DNA of 64,000 nt, from contig CP119316.1 in NCBI GenBank assembly GCA_029202985.1, positions 2,542,001 through 2,606,000 on the forward strand, given 5' to 3'. Shown here piece after piece: positions 35,777 through 44,245 of this stretch; positions within the stretch are counted from its first letter, which is position 1; the number at the start of each line of letters is the position of its first letter. The translations under genes and the position numbers were made by a program. A model generated the notes under the pieces. The model was not told the DNA's origin, did not search any database, and was given only the letters and a program-made list of their open reading frames with translations. The stretch is from Candidatus Andeanibacterium colombiense (GTDB lineage: Bacteria; Pseudomonadota; Alphaproteobacteria; Sphingomonadales; Sphingomonadaceae).

Positions 35777-36217
35777 GTGATCTCGCACACGATCCAGCTC
35801 GCGCTCGCGCCGGTGTTCGTGCTGGTGGCGATCGGCAACATCCTCAACATCCTCGCCCAGCGCTTGAGCCGGGTGGTCGACCGCTCGCGCCTGCTGCAGC
35901 AGCGCCACGCCGAGACCAGCGGCTCGGCGCACGATCTGGTGGTGATCGAACTCCGCTTGATCGCGCGCCGCATCGTGCTGATCAGCCGGGCGATCCTGCT
36001 GCTGGTGGTCAGCGGTCTGACCATCGGCATGACGGTGGTGGTGCTGTTCCTCGAAGAATTCATGAAGCTCGATCTGCAGCAGGTCGCGGCGGCCGGGTTC
36101 ATCGTCGCGATCGCTTTGTTGATGACCGCGCTGTGGCACTTCCTGCTCGAAACCCGCACCGCGACCGCCGCGCTGCGGATCCCCGAGGAATATCTCGAGA
36201 CCCACCGGGAGCTTTAG
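35777..36217 (+). CDS. DUF2721 family membrane protein
   Basis: A 146-residue protein with three membrane helices. The N-terminal segment LAPVFVLVAIGNILNILAQR, LSRVVDRSR and the Arg-rich loop RLIARRIVLISRAILLLVV match DUF2721, whose function is unknown. It starts with GTG 4 bp after manA, which makes it a probable third gene of that operon, and its 3' end overlaps the convergent PHA-like gene by 4 bp. Confidence 0.82.
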   Translation: MISHTIQLALAPVFVLVAIGNILNILAQRLSRVVDRSRLLQQRHAETSGSAHDLVVIELRLIARRIVLISRAILLLVVSGLTIGMTVVVLFLEEFMKLDLQQVAAAGFIVAIALLMTALWHFLLETRTATAALRIPEEYLETHREL

Positions 36218-36522
36218 CCCTTCGGCGGCGCCAGCAATTTCTGGCCCTGCTTCTGCACCGCGCCTTTGACGATCGGTTCGAGGAAGCTCAGCGCGAGCGG
36301 CAGGTCGAGTTCGATCACCACCTGCTCGTCCTCTATCAGGACCGACCCATTGAGCTGCTGGCCCATCGCGTGGATCGCCATGCTCATGCGGTCTTCGCTC
36401 GGCCAGGCGGTGTCGACCTGCGCCATTCCGCCGGGAAAACTCTCGGCGATCTCGTGGCTGTGGCTCTTGAGCCGCCGGCGAACCTCGTCCTTGCCGAGCT
36501 TGTGGGGGAGCGGGACGCGCAT
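36214..36522 (-). CDS. polyhydroxyalkanoic acid system family protein
   Basis: A 102-residue protein resembling the PHA_gran_rgn family, with the start VPLPHKLGKDEVRRRLKSHS, the middle segment MSMAIHAMGQQLNGSVLIED, and the ending LALSFLEPIVKGAVQKQGQK. The family name comes from proteins near polyhydroxyalkanoate genes, though the role is not established. It is the last gene of a three-gene minus-strand group with the XpaC-like and TelA-like genes and overlaps the XpaC-like stop by one base. Confidence 0.8.
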   Translation of the reverse strand: MRVPLPHKLGKDEVRRRLKSHSHEIAESFPGGMAQVDTAWPSEDRMSMAIHAMGQQLNGSVLIEDEQVVIELDLPLALSFLEPIVKGAVQKQGQKLLAPPKG

Positions 36523-37274
36523 CAGCTGCCCTCAGCCCGCACGTCTTCGGACCCGTATTTGTAATCGAGATAGCGGGTCTTGATCGCGAGATCGTCGAGC
36601 GCGCCCGAGGCGAGCTGGCGGGTCACGCTGTCGATCTCGGTGCTGATCTTGCCGAGGCTTTCGGCGAGTTGCTCATCCGGCGTCTTCCCGGCATTCGCCT
36701 CCTTGCGCAGATGCGGCGGGATGCGGCGATAGGCATCGACCATCTCGGGCAAGGTCTCGCCCACCAGCTGGCGAATCTCGCCGGTTGCCGGATGCGCCGG
36801 ATCGACATGCTGGAGCTGCACGCCGAGCGCGTCGAGTTGCACCCCGATCTGATCGACCAGCGTGATCGCCGGCGCGGGCAGCGCGGGGCGTTGGTTTTCC
36901 AGCCACAATTCGGTCCGTCCGACCAGCTGGCGGGTATCGCCGCGGTTGAGGTCGGCGCGCTTGGGCACTTTGAGGCGGGGAAACAGGCCGAGCCCGAACA
37001 CCGCCGCGACGATCGCCACTCCGGTCAGCATGACCCCGGCAAAGCCGATCCCGTCGATCACCAGCCCGACCACCATCGCGGCGACAAGGATCGCGGCGGT
37101 CGCCGCGACGATCCGCGCGACCTTGTTCGCCGCATGCTTCGCCTTGATCTCGGCCGAACCCTTGCCGATCGACAGGCTGCCCTTACGCCGGTGGAAGCCG
37201 CCCTCGCGCTGGACCGTCAGCGACTTGCGTGCCGCATCGAGGATCGCATCGGAATCGCGCGTGATGTCCGGCAT
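36522..37274 (-). CDS. XpaC-like family protein
   Basis: A 250-residue protein with two adjacent membrane segments near residues 50-100 (VAATAAILVAAMVVGLVI, FAGVMLTGVAIVAAVFGLGL) and a helical C-terminal half. Helical stretches such as IGVQLDALGVQLQHVDPAHP, IRQLVGETLPEMVDAYRRIP and LGKISTEIDSVTRQLASGAL suit the '5-bromo-4-chloroindolyl phosphate hydrolysis' (XpaC) family. In many genomes XpaC-like and TelA-like proteins are paired, as here with a 3-bp gap. The pair is linked to membrane stress or toxic-anion resistance, but no biochemical role is settled. Confidence 0.75.
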   Translation of the reverse strand: MPDITRDSDAILDAARKSLTVQREGGFHRRKGSLSIGKGSAEIKAKHAANKVARIVAATAAILVAAMVVGLVIDGIGFAGVMLTGVAIVAAVFGLGLFPRLKVPKRADLNRGDTRQLVGRTELWLENQRPALPAPAITLVDQIGVQLDALGVQLQHVDPAHPATGEIRQLVGETLPEMVDAYRRIPPHLRKEANAGKTPDEQLAESLGKISTEIDSVTRQLASGALDDLAIKTRYLDYKYGSEDVRAEGS

Positions 37275-37277
37275 CGC

Positions 37278-38486
37278 CTAGCCTTCGAGGCTCAGCAGCG
37301 ACGGTGCGTTCTGCTGCTGCTTGGCCTGCGCGGCGCCTTCGGCCCGGGCGATGTAGCTCCGCGACTTCTCGATCTCGTTCGACAGCGTATCGACCGTCGT
37401 TTTCATCGAGGACAGCGCCTTCACCTTGAACTCGTCGATATTGTTCATCGTGTCGTAGATGTTCTGGAACGCGCGCTGCAGCGTCTCGATCGGAATGGTC
37501 GACGCGGCGGCCTGTTCGTGGATCTTCGCGGTCTGGGTCGCGAGCAGCGTACTCGTCGAATCGATGATGTTCGCGGTGGTGGTGTTGAGCGCGGTGATCT
37601 GGCCGAGCACCAGCCGCTGGTTGGTCATCGCCTCGGCCACCGTCACCGCGGTGCGCAACGCGCCGACGGTGGTGGTGCTCGCGCGGTCGACGCCCTTCAC
37701 CAGTTCGACATTGTTCTTCTTGACCAGGTCGAGCGCAAGATAGCCCTGTACGCTTACCGCCATCTGGGTCAGCAGGTCCTGCGTGCGCTGGCGGACGTAG
37801 AACAATGCGCTCTCGCGGATCGCCTTGGCCTTGGCCGGGTCGGTCGCGTCGAGTTCGCCCGCCTTGTCCTCGAGCTTCTGGTCGAGGGTCTTGGAGATGT
37901 GGATCATCTGCTCGAGATTGCCCATCGCTTCCCACAGCTTCTGGCGCTCGACGTCGATCGCGGCATTGTCCATCAGCAGCTCGTCCTTGCCCGAGCCGAG
38001 CTTGGAGAGGATCGCCTGGATGTGGGTCTGCGCGCTCTGGTAGCTCTGGAAATAGCCCTTGAGCTTGTTGCCGAACGGAATGATCCCGAGGAACTTGCTG
38101 CCGGTGGTCAGCTTGCCGCGCTTGCCGGGATCGAGATCCTCGACCACCTTGCGCAGCTCCGAAAGATTGGCGCCGACGCCTTCATCCTTGTCCATCGCGC
38201 GCAGCGGCCGGTCGAGGAAGCGGTTCGACATGCCGGAGGCGGCCATGATCTCCTTGCGGCCCATGTTGGTTAGCTGATCGACCTTCTGGCCGAATTCCGG
38301 CGAAGCGGCGTCCACCGCGACCAGATCGGTGACGAAGGCGTCAACCTTCTCCTCGAGCTTCGATTTCTTCTCGTCCGACACGGGCACCAGCCCGGCGGCC
38401 TTCTCGGCCGCGACCACCGGCACCGGATCGGGCGGGGTCAGCTCGAGCGCGGCCGGTGCCGCGGTCTGGGTTTCGTTGCTGGCCAT
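37278..38486 (-). CDS. TelA-like toxic anion resistance protein
   Basis: A 402-residue helical protein of the TelA/KlaA family. Family segments include NMGRKEIMAASGMSNRFLDR, KFLGIIPFGNKLKGYFQSYQ, ILSKLGSGKDELLMDNAAID, VSVQGYLALDLVKKNNVELV and TALNTTTANIIDSTSTLLATQ-like sequence. No membrane segment is seen. It was first linked to tellurite resistance, but most chromosomal members have unknown roles, often in membrane stress. It heads a unit with the XpaC-like and PHA-like genes on the minus strand. Confidence 0.9.
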   Translation of the reverse strand: MASNETQTAAPAALELTPPDPVPVVAAEKAAGLVPVSDEKKSKLEEKVDAFVTDLVAVDAASPEFGQKVDQLTNMGRKEIMAASGMSNRFLDRPLRAMDKDEGVGANLSELRKVVEDLDPGKRGKLTTGSKFLGIIPFGNKLKGYFQSYQSAQTHIQAILSKLGSGKDELLMDNAAIDVERQKLWEAMGNLEQMIHISKTLDQKLEDKAGELDATDPAKAKAIRESALFYVRQRTQDLLTQMAVSVQGYLALDLVKKNNVELVKGVDRASTTTVGALRTAVTVAEAMTNQRLVLGQITALNTTTANIIDSTSTLLATQTAKIHEQAAASTIPIETLQRAFQNIYDTMNNIDEFKVKALSSMKTTVDTLSNEIEKSRSYIARAEGAAQAKQQQNAPSLLSLEG

Positions 38487-38865
38487 CGTTCCTCCAAAAC
38501 CGTGTTCCGCATTCTTCTACCACGCGGATCGCTGCATTCCAGCGTCTAACTGTATTAGGATTATAAGACACGCAGTTCAAGGGTGCGAAAGGTCCCAAAG
38601 TTCACGGTGCGTCCCCTCACGATCCCGGTCTCCGTCCTGCTCGACGCATAGGATCCGCGCCGCGATAGCGTGCAGCCGCCGCGCGAACCGCCCCGGGATC
38701 GCGTCGATGTCGAGATCCTGAGAATCGCGCGTCTCGCTTCGGTCAGCCGCCAGTATGGAACATAAAAGGAACCTTGTAGGAAAGGCGTCTTTAATGGTAG
38801 CCGGGATGCGGTCGGCGCGCGCGTTTATGTAAATGCGGCGCGGGGCGGTGATCGGGGGAGGCTTC
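38487..38865. promoter_or_regulatory. 379-bp divergent intergenic region
   Basis: This gap lies between the minus-strand TelA-like gene and the plus-strand MAPEG gene and should contain both promoters. Overlapping short frames are present but none is supported by motif or ribosome site. I see no RNA gene or repeat in it. Confidence 0.45.
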
Positions 38866-39261
38866 ATGCCGCAAGAACTGACGATTCTAGCACTCGCCGC
38901 GGTGCTCGCGGTCGCGCACATCATGATCGCGATCAACCTCAAGACCCGCCAATACGGCACTGCCTGGAACATGGGTGCGCGCGATGAGGCGCTGCCCCCG
39001 CTGAACCCGGTCGCCGCCCGGCTGGAACGGGCGCGGAACAATTATCTCGAAACGCTGCCGGTAGCGGTGATCGCCTTGTTCGGGGTGGTGCTGGCGGGCA
39101 AGGCGAATGAGCTTACCGCCATCGCCGGTTGGGCCTGGCTGGGCGCGCGGGTCGTCTATCTGCCGCTTTACTGGACCGGCGTACCCAAGGTGCGGACGCT
39201 GATTTGGCTGGTCGCGATGCTGGCGCTGCTGGTGGTTCTGGGGGTTTTGCTGTTCGGGTAG
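38866..39261 (+). CDS. MAPEG family membrane protein
   Basis: A 131-residue protein with four membrane segments, matching MAPEG (membrane-associated eicosanoid/glutathione metabolism) proteins. The diagnostic ERARNNYLETLPVAVIALFG segment, with its Arg and Asn residues, is plain, followed by GWAWLGARVVYLPLYWTG and VPKVRTLIWLVAMLAL. Bacterial members are thought to be glutathione-dependent, with unknown substrates. I take ATG 38866, preceded by GGAGG; an in-frame ATG 33 bp earlier is less likely. It converges on the acyl-AMP ligase with a palindromic repeat in the gap. Confidence 0.85.
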   Translation: MPQELTILALAAVLAVAHIMIAINLKTRQYGTAWNMGARDEALPPLNPVAARLERARNNYLETLPVAVIALFGVVLAGKANELTAIAGWAWLGARVVYLPLYWTGVPKVRTLIWLVAMLALLVVLGVLLFG

Positions 39262-39267
39262 CACTCC

Positions 39268-39290
39268 GTCACCCCGGATTTAGTCCGGGA
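39268..39290. repeat. short palindromic repeat unit
   Basis: GTCACCCCGGATTTAGTCCG and its continuation form a small inverted repeat (CCCGGA/TCCGGG) between two convergent genes. The same type of unit, CCCCGGA and TCCGGGG, occurs at 51516-51536. It resembles the REP-like palindromes common in sphingomonad genomes. Confidence 0.6.
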
Positions 39291-39302
39291 TAACCAATGC
39301 GA

Positions 39303-41054
39303 TTAAGCCGCGAACTTGTAAGGCTCGATCTCGCCCGACAGATACTGCTTCTTCGCTTTCGCGCGGCTGAGCTTGCCCGAACTGGTGCGAGGCAGGGTGC
39401 GCGGCGGGACCAGTTCGATCACGCAGTTCATGCCGGTGACCGAACGGACCTTGTCGCGGATCGCCTCGCGCAGTTCGATCCGCTTGTCCTCGTCCGAGAT
39501 GCGGCAATGGACCAGCACCGCAGGCACCTCTTCCCCGTTCTCGGTCTCGACCGAGAACGCGGCGATGTCGCCGTGGTTGAAGCCGGGCAATTGCTCGACC
39601 GCCCATTCGATGTCCTGCGGCCAGTGGTTCTTGCCGTTGATGATGATCATGTCCTTCGCCCGGCCGACGATGAACAGATGGCCATCCGCCATGTAGCCCA
39701 TGTCGCCGGTATCGAGCCAGACCCCATTACCGTCTTCACTCGGGACCAGACACTCGGCGGTCGCTTCGGGATCGCGGTAGTAGGAATGCATCACGCTGAT
39801 CGACTTGCACCAGACCTTGCCGATCTGGTGGTCCGACTTGGCTTTCATGTCCTCGCCGCGAATCTCGATGTCGAAGCCGGGCAGCGGAACGCCGCAATTG
39901 ACGATCGCGCGGTAGCGGGCCGGGCGGCTGAGGTCGCGCGGGGTGCCCGACAGGCGCTCTTCCTCCACCAGCTCGACATGGATGCCTTCGCCCGGCGGCA
40001 TCAGCGTGACCGCCAGCGTCGCTTCGGCAAGGCCGTAGCTGGGCATGAAGGCATTGGCCTTGAACCCGGCGGCCGCGAACACGTTGACGAAATTCTGCAT
40101 CACGTCGGGGCGGATCATGTCGGCCCCGTTGCCGGCGATGCGCCAGCGCGACAGGTCGAAGCGTTCGGCGACGTTGGTCTGGCTCGACACGCGGCGGGCG
40201 CAGATGTCATAGCCGAAGGTCGGCGAGAAGCTGACCGAGGTGTCCGGATTGCGGCTGATCAGATCGAGCCAAGCGAGCGGGCGGCGGGCGAAATCCTCGG
40301 TCTTGAGATAGTCGACCGAGAACTGGTTGCCGATCGGCGAGAGGAAGCAGCCGACCAGGCCCATGTCGTGATACCACGGCAGCCAGCTGATGCAGCGGTC
40401 GATCGGGCCGATCTGCATGCCGTGGCCATGCCCGGCCAGGTTGTGCATCAGCGAGCGGTGTGTGACCGCGACGCCATGCGGAAAGCGGGTCGACCCGCTG
40501 GAGTATTGCAGGAAGCAGATGTCGTCCGGCTTGAGTTCGGGCAGCGGAGCCTCGGGCGCCTCGCGCTGTTCGAAGGCTTCCCAGGCGATGCCTTCGCAGC
40601 CCTGGTTGTTGGCCGCGGCCAGCGCCATGCCTTCGATCTCGGTCGGGTAGAACAGCACCGTCGGTTCGGCGCTCGCCATCTGGGTGCCGATCTGGTCGAT
40701 GTAATGGTCCTTGCCGCCGAAGCTGGTCGGCAGCGGCAGCGGCACCGGCCAGGCGCCGGCGTAGATCGCGCCGCAGAACAAAGCCGCGAAATGCGGGCCG
40801 GTCTCGGCGATAAGCGCCACGCGGTCGCCCGGCTTCACACCGTGGGCGATCAGGCGATACGCGGCTTTCAGTGCATCCGCGCGCAACTCGCTGAACGGGT
40901 AGGGACGCACCAGCGTCCCGCGCGGATCGTGGAAATTGAAGCCTTTCACGCCCTGCGCGGAATAATCCAGCGCCTCGGCGAAAGTCGCGAAATCGGAGCG
41001 GCGGCGTGGCAGCGCGCAGTGATTCGGCGTCGGCGTCAATGCGGCGTCGGTCAT
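39303..41054 (-). CDS. fatty acyl-AMP ligase
   Basis: A 583-residue ANL-superfamily enzyme of the FAAL type, which activates a fatty acid as an acyl-adenylate for transfer to a carrier protein rather than to CoA. The A3 core is LQYSSGSTRFPHGVAVTHRS near residue 185, followed by SWLPWYHDMGLVG. FAAL-type SPTFGYDICARRV, MPSYGLAEATLAVT, WLDTGDMGYMADGHLFIVGR, AKDMIIINGKNHWPQDIEWA and the C-terminal RTSSGKLSRAKAKKQY are also present. No acyl carrier protein, polyketide synthase or NRPS lies within the window, so the acceptor is not apparent. Confidence 0.92.
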   Translation of the reverse strand: MTDAALTPTPNHCALPRRRSDFATFAEALDYSAQGVKGFNFHDPRGTLVRPYPFSELRADALKAAYRLIAHGVKPGDRVALIAETGPHFAALFCGAIYAGAWPVPLPLPTSFGGKDHYIDQIGTQMASAEPTVLFYPTEIEGMALAAANNQGCEGIAWEAFEQREAPEAPLPELKPDDICFLQYSSGSTRFPHGVAVTHRSLMHNLAGHGHGMQIGPIDRCISWLPWYHDMGLVGCFLSPIGNQFSVDYLKTEDFARRPLAWLDLISRNPDTSVSFSPTFGYDICARRVSSQTNVAERFDLSRWRIAGNGADMIRPDVMQNFVNVFAAAGFKANAFMPSYGLAEATLAVTLMPPGEGIHVELVEEERLSGTPRDLSRPARYRAIVNCGVPLPGFDIEIRGEDMKAKSDHQIGKVWCKSISVMHSYYRDPEATAECLVPSEDGNGVWLDTGDMGYMADGHLFIVGRAKDMIIINGKNHWPQDIEWAVEQLPGFNHGDIAAFSVETENGEEVPAVLVHCRISDEDKRIELREAIRDKVRSVTGMNCVIELVPPRTLPRTSSGKLSRAKAKKQYLSGEIEPYKFAA

Positions 41055-41117
41055 ATGGCAGCGAAACCCGTTTTTGATCCTGTGTGCGCGCCCTTTGCCT
41101 AAGCGCTTGAACGCAGG

Positions 41118-41765
41118 ATGAAGTTCACCCCTGTGCGAATTGCACCATCACTGATGGATGTCCAATCCATCCGGACTGTGGCACGAATATGGCCGATGCG
41201 ATCCGGCGCGCGCCACAATCCACGGGCAATAAGGCAGCCCAGGCCCCTCGACCGGCCGCGGCTCGAGGAAATGGCGCTTGCCTACGTTGCCCGTTTCGCG
41301 ACCAGCGGCGCGAGGTTCGAAGCCTATCTCAAACGCAAATTGCGCGAGCGCGGCTGGGACGGAGAAGGCGAGCCGGACCTTGCGGCGCTGGTCGGACGCT
41401 ATGTCGAGCTCGGTTATATCGACGACGAGGCCTTTGCCCGCTCGCGCTCGGGCGGGTTGCTGCGGCGCGGCTACGGCCCGCGGCGGGTCGAGCAGGAACT
41501 CACCGCTGCCGGAATCGCCGGCGAGATCAGGGAAGGGGTGCGCCCCCGGACCGGGGCGGCACGCGCCGCCGCGCTGGCGCTCGCGCGCAAGCGCGGCTTC
41601 GGCCCGTTCGGAGACACGCCCGATCGCGCACGGCGCGAAAAGCAGATTACCGCGATGCTGCGGGCCGGACATTCGCTCGACAGCGCGCGCGAATTGGTCA
41701 ATGCGGAAAGCATCGAGAGGGCCGAGGAGTGGGCCGCTTCAGCAGAGGAAGATATCGCGGAATGA
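41118..41765 (+). CDS. recX: RecX regulatory protein
   Basis: A protein of up to 215 residues matching RecX, a helical inhibitor of RecA filaments. The repeats are seen as ALAYVARFATSGARFEAYLK, RKLRERGWDGEGEPDLAALV and GRYVELGYIDDEAFARSRSG, with LLRRGYGPRRVEQELTAAGI after them. The first 40 residues are not family-like, so the true start may be ATG 41154 or 41196. Its stop overlaps the DUF192 start in ATGA form. RecA itself is not in the window. Confidence 0.85.
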   Translation: MKFTPVRIAPSLMDVQSIRTVARIWPMRSGARHNPRAIRQPRPLDRPRLEEMALAYVARFATSGARFEAYLKRKLRERGWDGEGEPDLAALVGRYVELGYIDDEAFARSRSGGLLRRGYGPRRVEQELTAAGIAGEIREGVRPRTGAARAAALALARKRGFGPFGDTPDRARREKQITAMLRAGHSLDSARELVNAESIERAEEWAASAEEDIAE

Positions 41766-42244
41766 AACGGCAATTCCTGTTCATCGCGGCGGCCCTGCTT
41801 GCCGCCTGCTCGCCCCAGCAGCAGGCGGCTGCGGGCAATCCGGTGCCGGCCGCGGAGCATCATCCGGAATCGGGCCTAGCGGTGATCCCGCTGACCGTCA
41901 CCGCAACCGACGGTGCGGTCCATAAATTCCGGGTCGAGATCGCCGCGACCGAGGCCGAACAGGCCAAGGGGCTGATGTTCCGCGAGGCGATGGGCGCCGA
42001 CGAGGGCATGATCTTCCCGCGCAACCCGCCGGATTTCGCCAGCTTCTGGATGCACAACACGGTGATTCCGCTCGATATCATCTTCGTTGGCACCGATCAC
42101 CGGATCATCAACATCAGCGCCAATGCGAAGCCTTATTCGGAAAATCCGCGCTCATCGATGGGGCTCGCGGCGGCCGTGCTCGAACTCAACGGCGGGCGCG
42201 CGGCGCAGCTCGGGATCGGGCCGGGCGCGAAAGTCGATTGGTAG
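41762..42244 (+). CDS. DUF192 lipoprotein
   Basis: A 160-residue DUF192 protein with an N-terminal lipoprotein signal (FLFIAAALLAACS, Cys after LLAA). The conserved core is FRVEIAATEAEQAKGLMFRE, the FWMHNTVIPLDIIFV segment and IINISANAKPY. DUF192 proteins are small, often periplasmic, and of unknown function. It follows recX with a 4-bp overlap and is 50 bp from the next gene on the same strand. Confidence 0.85.
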   Translation: MKRQFLFIAAALLAACSPQQQAAAGNPVPAAEHHPESGLAVIPLTVTATDGAVHKFRVEIAATEAEQAKGLMFREAMGADEGMIFPRNPPDFASFWMHNTVIPLDIIFVGTDHRIINISANAKPYSENPRSSMGLAAAVLELNGGRAAQLGIGPGAKVDW

Positions 42245-42294
42245 CGCCGGCTTTGGCTTGCGCAGCATAGGGCACAGCGGCTAACGCGGCGCGC

Positions 42295-42735
42295 ATGGGA
42301 ATCCTCGGCAAAATCTTCACCTGGTGGGATGGCGCGACCATCGGCACTCTGCTCAACAGCTCGCTCAAGGGCGAGCAGGTCGGCACCGACGTGCAGGGCA
42401 ACCGCTATTTCCGGTCGAAGAAGAAAGTCGCGGCCGGCCAGCCGCTCGGCGGGCGTGAGCGCCGGTGGGTGATTTATTCCGGCGCCAACGACGCCAGCCG
42501 GGTGCCGGCCGAATGGCACGGCTGGCTGCACGGCTCGTTCGACGGGGTTCCGGAAAGCAATCTGCCGCCCGCGCGGATCTGGGAAGTGGATTACACGCCC
42601 AACGCCACCGGCACCGCGCAGGCCTATCGGCCGGCGGGTGCGCTCGAACGCGGCGGCGTGCGGGCGCGCGCCACCGGCGATTACGAAGCCTGGTCGCCGG
42701 ATGGCGACAATCTGGTATCGAGCGCGGACGCCTGA
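42295..42735 (+). CDS. NDUFA12-like complex I subunit
   Basis: A 146-residue protein of the NDUFA12/B17.2 family, an accessory subunit of NADH:ubiquinone oxidoreductase retained in alphaproteobacteria and mitochondria. The characteristic segments are GILGKIFTWWDGATIGTLLN, GTDVQGNRYFRSKKK, ERRWVIYSGANDASRVPAEW and HGWLHGSFDGVPE. Its presence supports an alphaproteobacterial host. It is followed 2 bp later by the DUF2155 gene, its usual neighbour in this group. Confidence 0.93.
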   Translation: MGILGKIFTWWDGATIGTLLNSSLKGEQVGTDVQGNRYFRSKKKVAAGQPLGGRERRWVIYSGANDASRVPAEWHGWLHGSFDGVPESNLPPARIWEVDYTPNATGTAQAYRPAGALERGGVRARATGDYEAWSPDGDNLVSSADA

Positions 42736-42737
42736 CC

Positions 42738-43331
42738 ATGCGCCGGGCGATTGCCCTTCCGCTCTTGGCACTGCTGGCGCTTGCCGCCTGCAAGGGCGGC
42801 TCGGGTGTGCCCGAGGGCCAGGAAACCGACGTTCCGAAGGATTTGGGCGCGTTCACCGCGCCCAAGGGCGCCGACGCGGGGCTTGGCACCCCGCGGGAAC
42901 AAAGGGTCGCGACCTTGGGCCTGCTGAACAAGCGCAACAACCTCACCCAGGACATCAAGATCAAGCCGGGCGAAGCGAAGCGGGTCGGCGACGTGGTCGT
43001 GCGCCTCGCGACCTGCGAGCGGACCCCGCCCTGGGAATTGCCGCCCGAGACCGGCGCTTTCGTTCAGGTGATCGTCGCGCAACGCTCGCAGCCGGGCGCG
43101 ACGCCGACATGGAAGCGCGTGTTCTCGGGCTGGCTGTTCAAGAACTCGCCCTCGCTCAATGTGGTCGAGCACCCGATCTACGATGTGTGGGTCAAGGACT
43201 GCGCGATGAGCTTCCCGGGTGACGAGGCGCCCTTGCCGACCGACAGCGATGGCGGGGCACCGAAGCCGGCGGCTTCGGCTTCCGCTTCGCCCAGCCCGGC
43301 TCCTTCCGCCTCGGCCAGCAATCCGGCGTAG
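42738..43331 (+). CDS. DUF2155 lipoprotein
   Basis: A 197-residue protein with a lipoprotein signal (LALLALAACKGG). The DUF2155 core runs from about residue 50 (VATLGLLNKRNNLTQDIKIK), through VGDVVVRLATCERTPPWELP, to the FSGWLFKNSPSLNVVEHPIY segment and DVWVKDC. The last 45 residues are Ala/Ser/Pro-rich and fall outside the conserved core. That tail overlaps the antisense 3' end of aat by 154 bp. The gene lies 2 bp after the NDUFA12 gene. The function of the family is unknown; the location by complex I genes suggests an envelope role. Confidence 0.85.
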   Translation: MRRAIALPLLALLALAACKGGSGVPEGQETDVPKDLGAFTAPKGADAGLGTPREQRVATLGLLNKRNNLTQDIKIKPGEAKRVGDVVVRLATCERTPPWELPPETGAFVQVIVAQRSQPGATPTWKRVFSGWLFKNSPSLNVVEHPIYDVWVKDCAMSFPGDEAPLPTDSDGGAPKPAASASASPSPAPSASASNPA

Positions 43332-43948
43332 GCTGCCGGCAGGTCGGCTTCCGGCCCCGCGCGGGTCGCGCCGGCGAGCAGCGCCAGATAGTCGTGCTGC
43401 GACAGCTCGATCGCACCCAGCGAAGCGAGATGTTCGGTTAGAAACTGGCAGTCGAGCAATTCCGCGCCGGCGCGCCGCATTAGCGCCACCAGCCACGCGA
43501 GCGCGACCTTGGACGAATCGCGCGTGCGGCTGAACATGCTCTCGCCGCAGAACACCCGGTCGAAGCTCACCCCGTAGAGGCCGCCGACCAGTGCCCGATC
43601 CTGCCAGCATTCGACCGAATGGGCATGGCCGGCAAGATGAAGCGCGCGGTAGCTCGCGGCGATTCGCTCGCTGATCCAGCTTTCGGGGTGTCCGGCCCGC
43701 GGCGCGGCGCAGGCCGCGAGCACTTCGTCGAACGCGTGGTTCACCGTCACCCGAAAGCGGTCCTGGCGGATCAGCTTGGCGAGCGAGCGTGAGCAGTGGA
43801 AGCCGTCCAGCGGCATGATCGCGCGCAGCCGCGGTTCGACCCAGAACACGTCGGGATCCTCGCGGCTGTCGGCCATCGGAAAGATTCCGCTGCGATAGGC
43901 CAGCAGCAGCGTGTCTGCCGGAATGATCTTGAGATGCGATCCATGCAT
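43178..43948 (-). CDS. aat: leucyl/phenylalanyl-tRNA-protein transferase
   Basis: A 256-residue Aat enzyme, which adds Leu or Phe to N-terminal Lys or Arg of proteins and so marks them for ClpS/ClpAP degradation. Conserved segments are AYRSGIFPMADSREDPDVFW, VEPRLRAIMPLDGFHCSRSL, ESWISERIAASYRALHLAGH, AHSVECWQDRALVGGLYGVS, GESMFSRTRDSSKVALAWLV and LTEHLASLGAIELSQHDYLA. The catalytic domain ends near residue 200. The remaining 55 residues are a low-complexity Ala/Glu/Gly tail that overlaps the DUF2155 gene on the other strand. The start at 43948 gives MHGSHLKIIPADTLL, as expected. Confidence 0.93.
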   Translation of the reverse strand: MHGSHLKIIPADTLLLAYRSGIFPMADSREDPDVFWVEPRLRAIMPLDGFHCSRSLAKLIRQDRFRVTVNHAFDEVLAACAAPRAGHPESWISERIAASYRALHLAGHAHSVECWQDRALVGGLYGVSFDRVFCGESMFSRTRDSSKVALAWLVALMRRAGAELLDCQFLTEHLASLGAIELSQHDYLALLAGATRAGPEADLPAAYAGLLAEAEGAGLGEAEAEAAGFGAPPSLSVGKGASSPGKLIAQSLTHTS

Positions 43949-44053
43949 GGCGCTGGTTGTATCAGCGCGGCAGGCAGGCGGAAACGACTCATGTTAGCTG
44001 GCGCCCAGGGCTTGCTATGGCCGGGTCTAGGGGATAGAGGGCCGGTCGCCTGC

Positions 44054-44129
44054 AGGAGCGTAGCTCAGTTGGTAGAGCATCGGTCTCCAAAACCGAGGGC
44101 CGTGGGTTCGAGTCCCTCCGCTCCTGCCA
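44054..44129 (+). tRNA. tRNA-Trp (CCA)
   Basis: A complete 76-nt cloverleaf. The acceptor AGGAGCG (44054) pairs with CGCTCCT (44119-44125), followed by discriminator G and encoded CCA. The D-arm is GCTCAGTTGGTAGAGC, the anticodon stem TCGGT/ACCGA with loop CTCCAAA gives anticodon CCA for Trp, and the T-loop is TTCGAGT. It lies just upstream of secE and nusG, a common placement. Confidence 0.98.
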
Positions 44130-44245
44130 GGCCTCTTCCGAAATTTCCCCCGCATACACCGATCGTTCACCCCGCCCGGGCGAGGAACGTTTCGACGAGT
44201 CGTGCATTGCAGACGACAGGACGTGCGACGAAAGGAGTAGACCCC

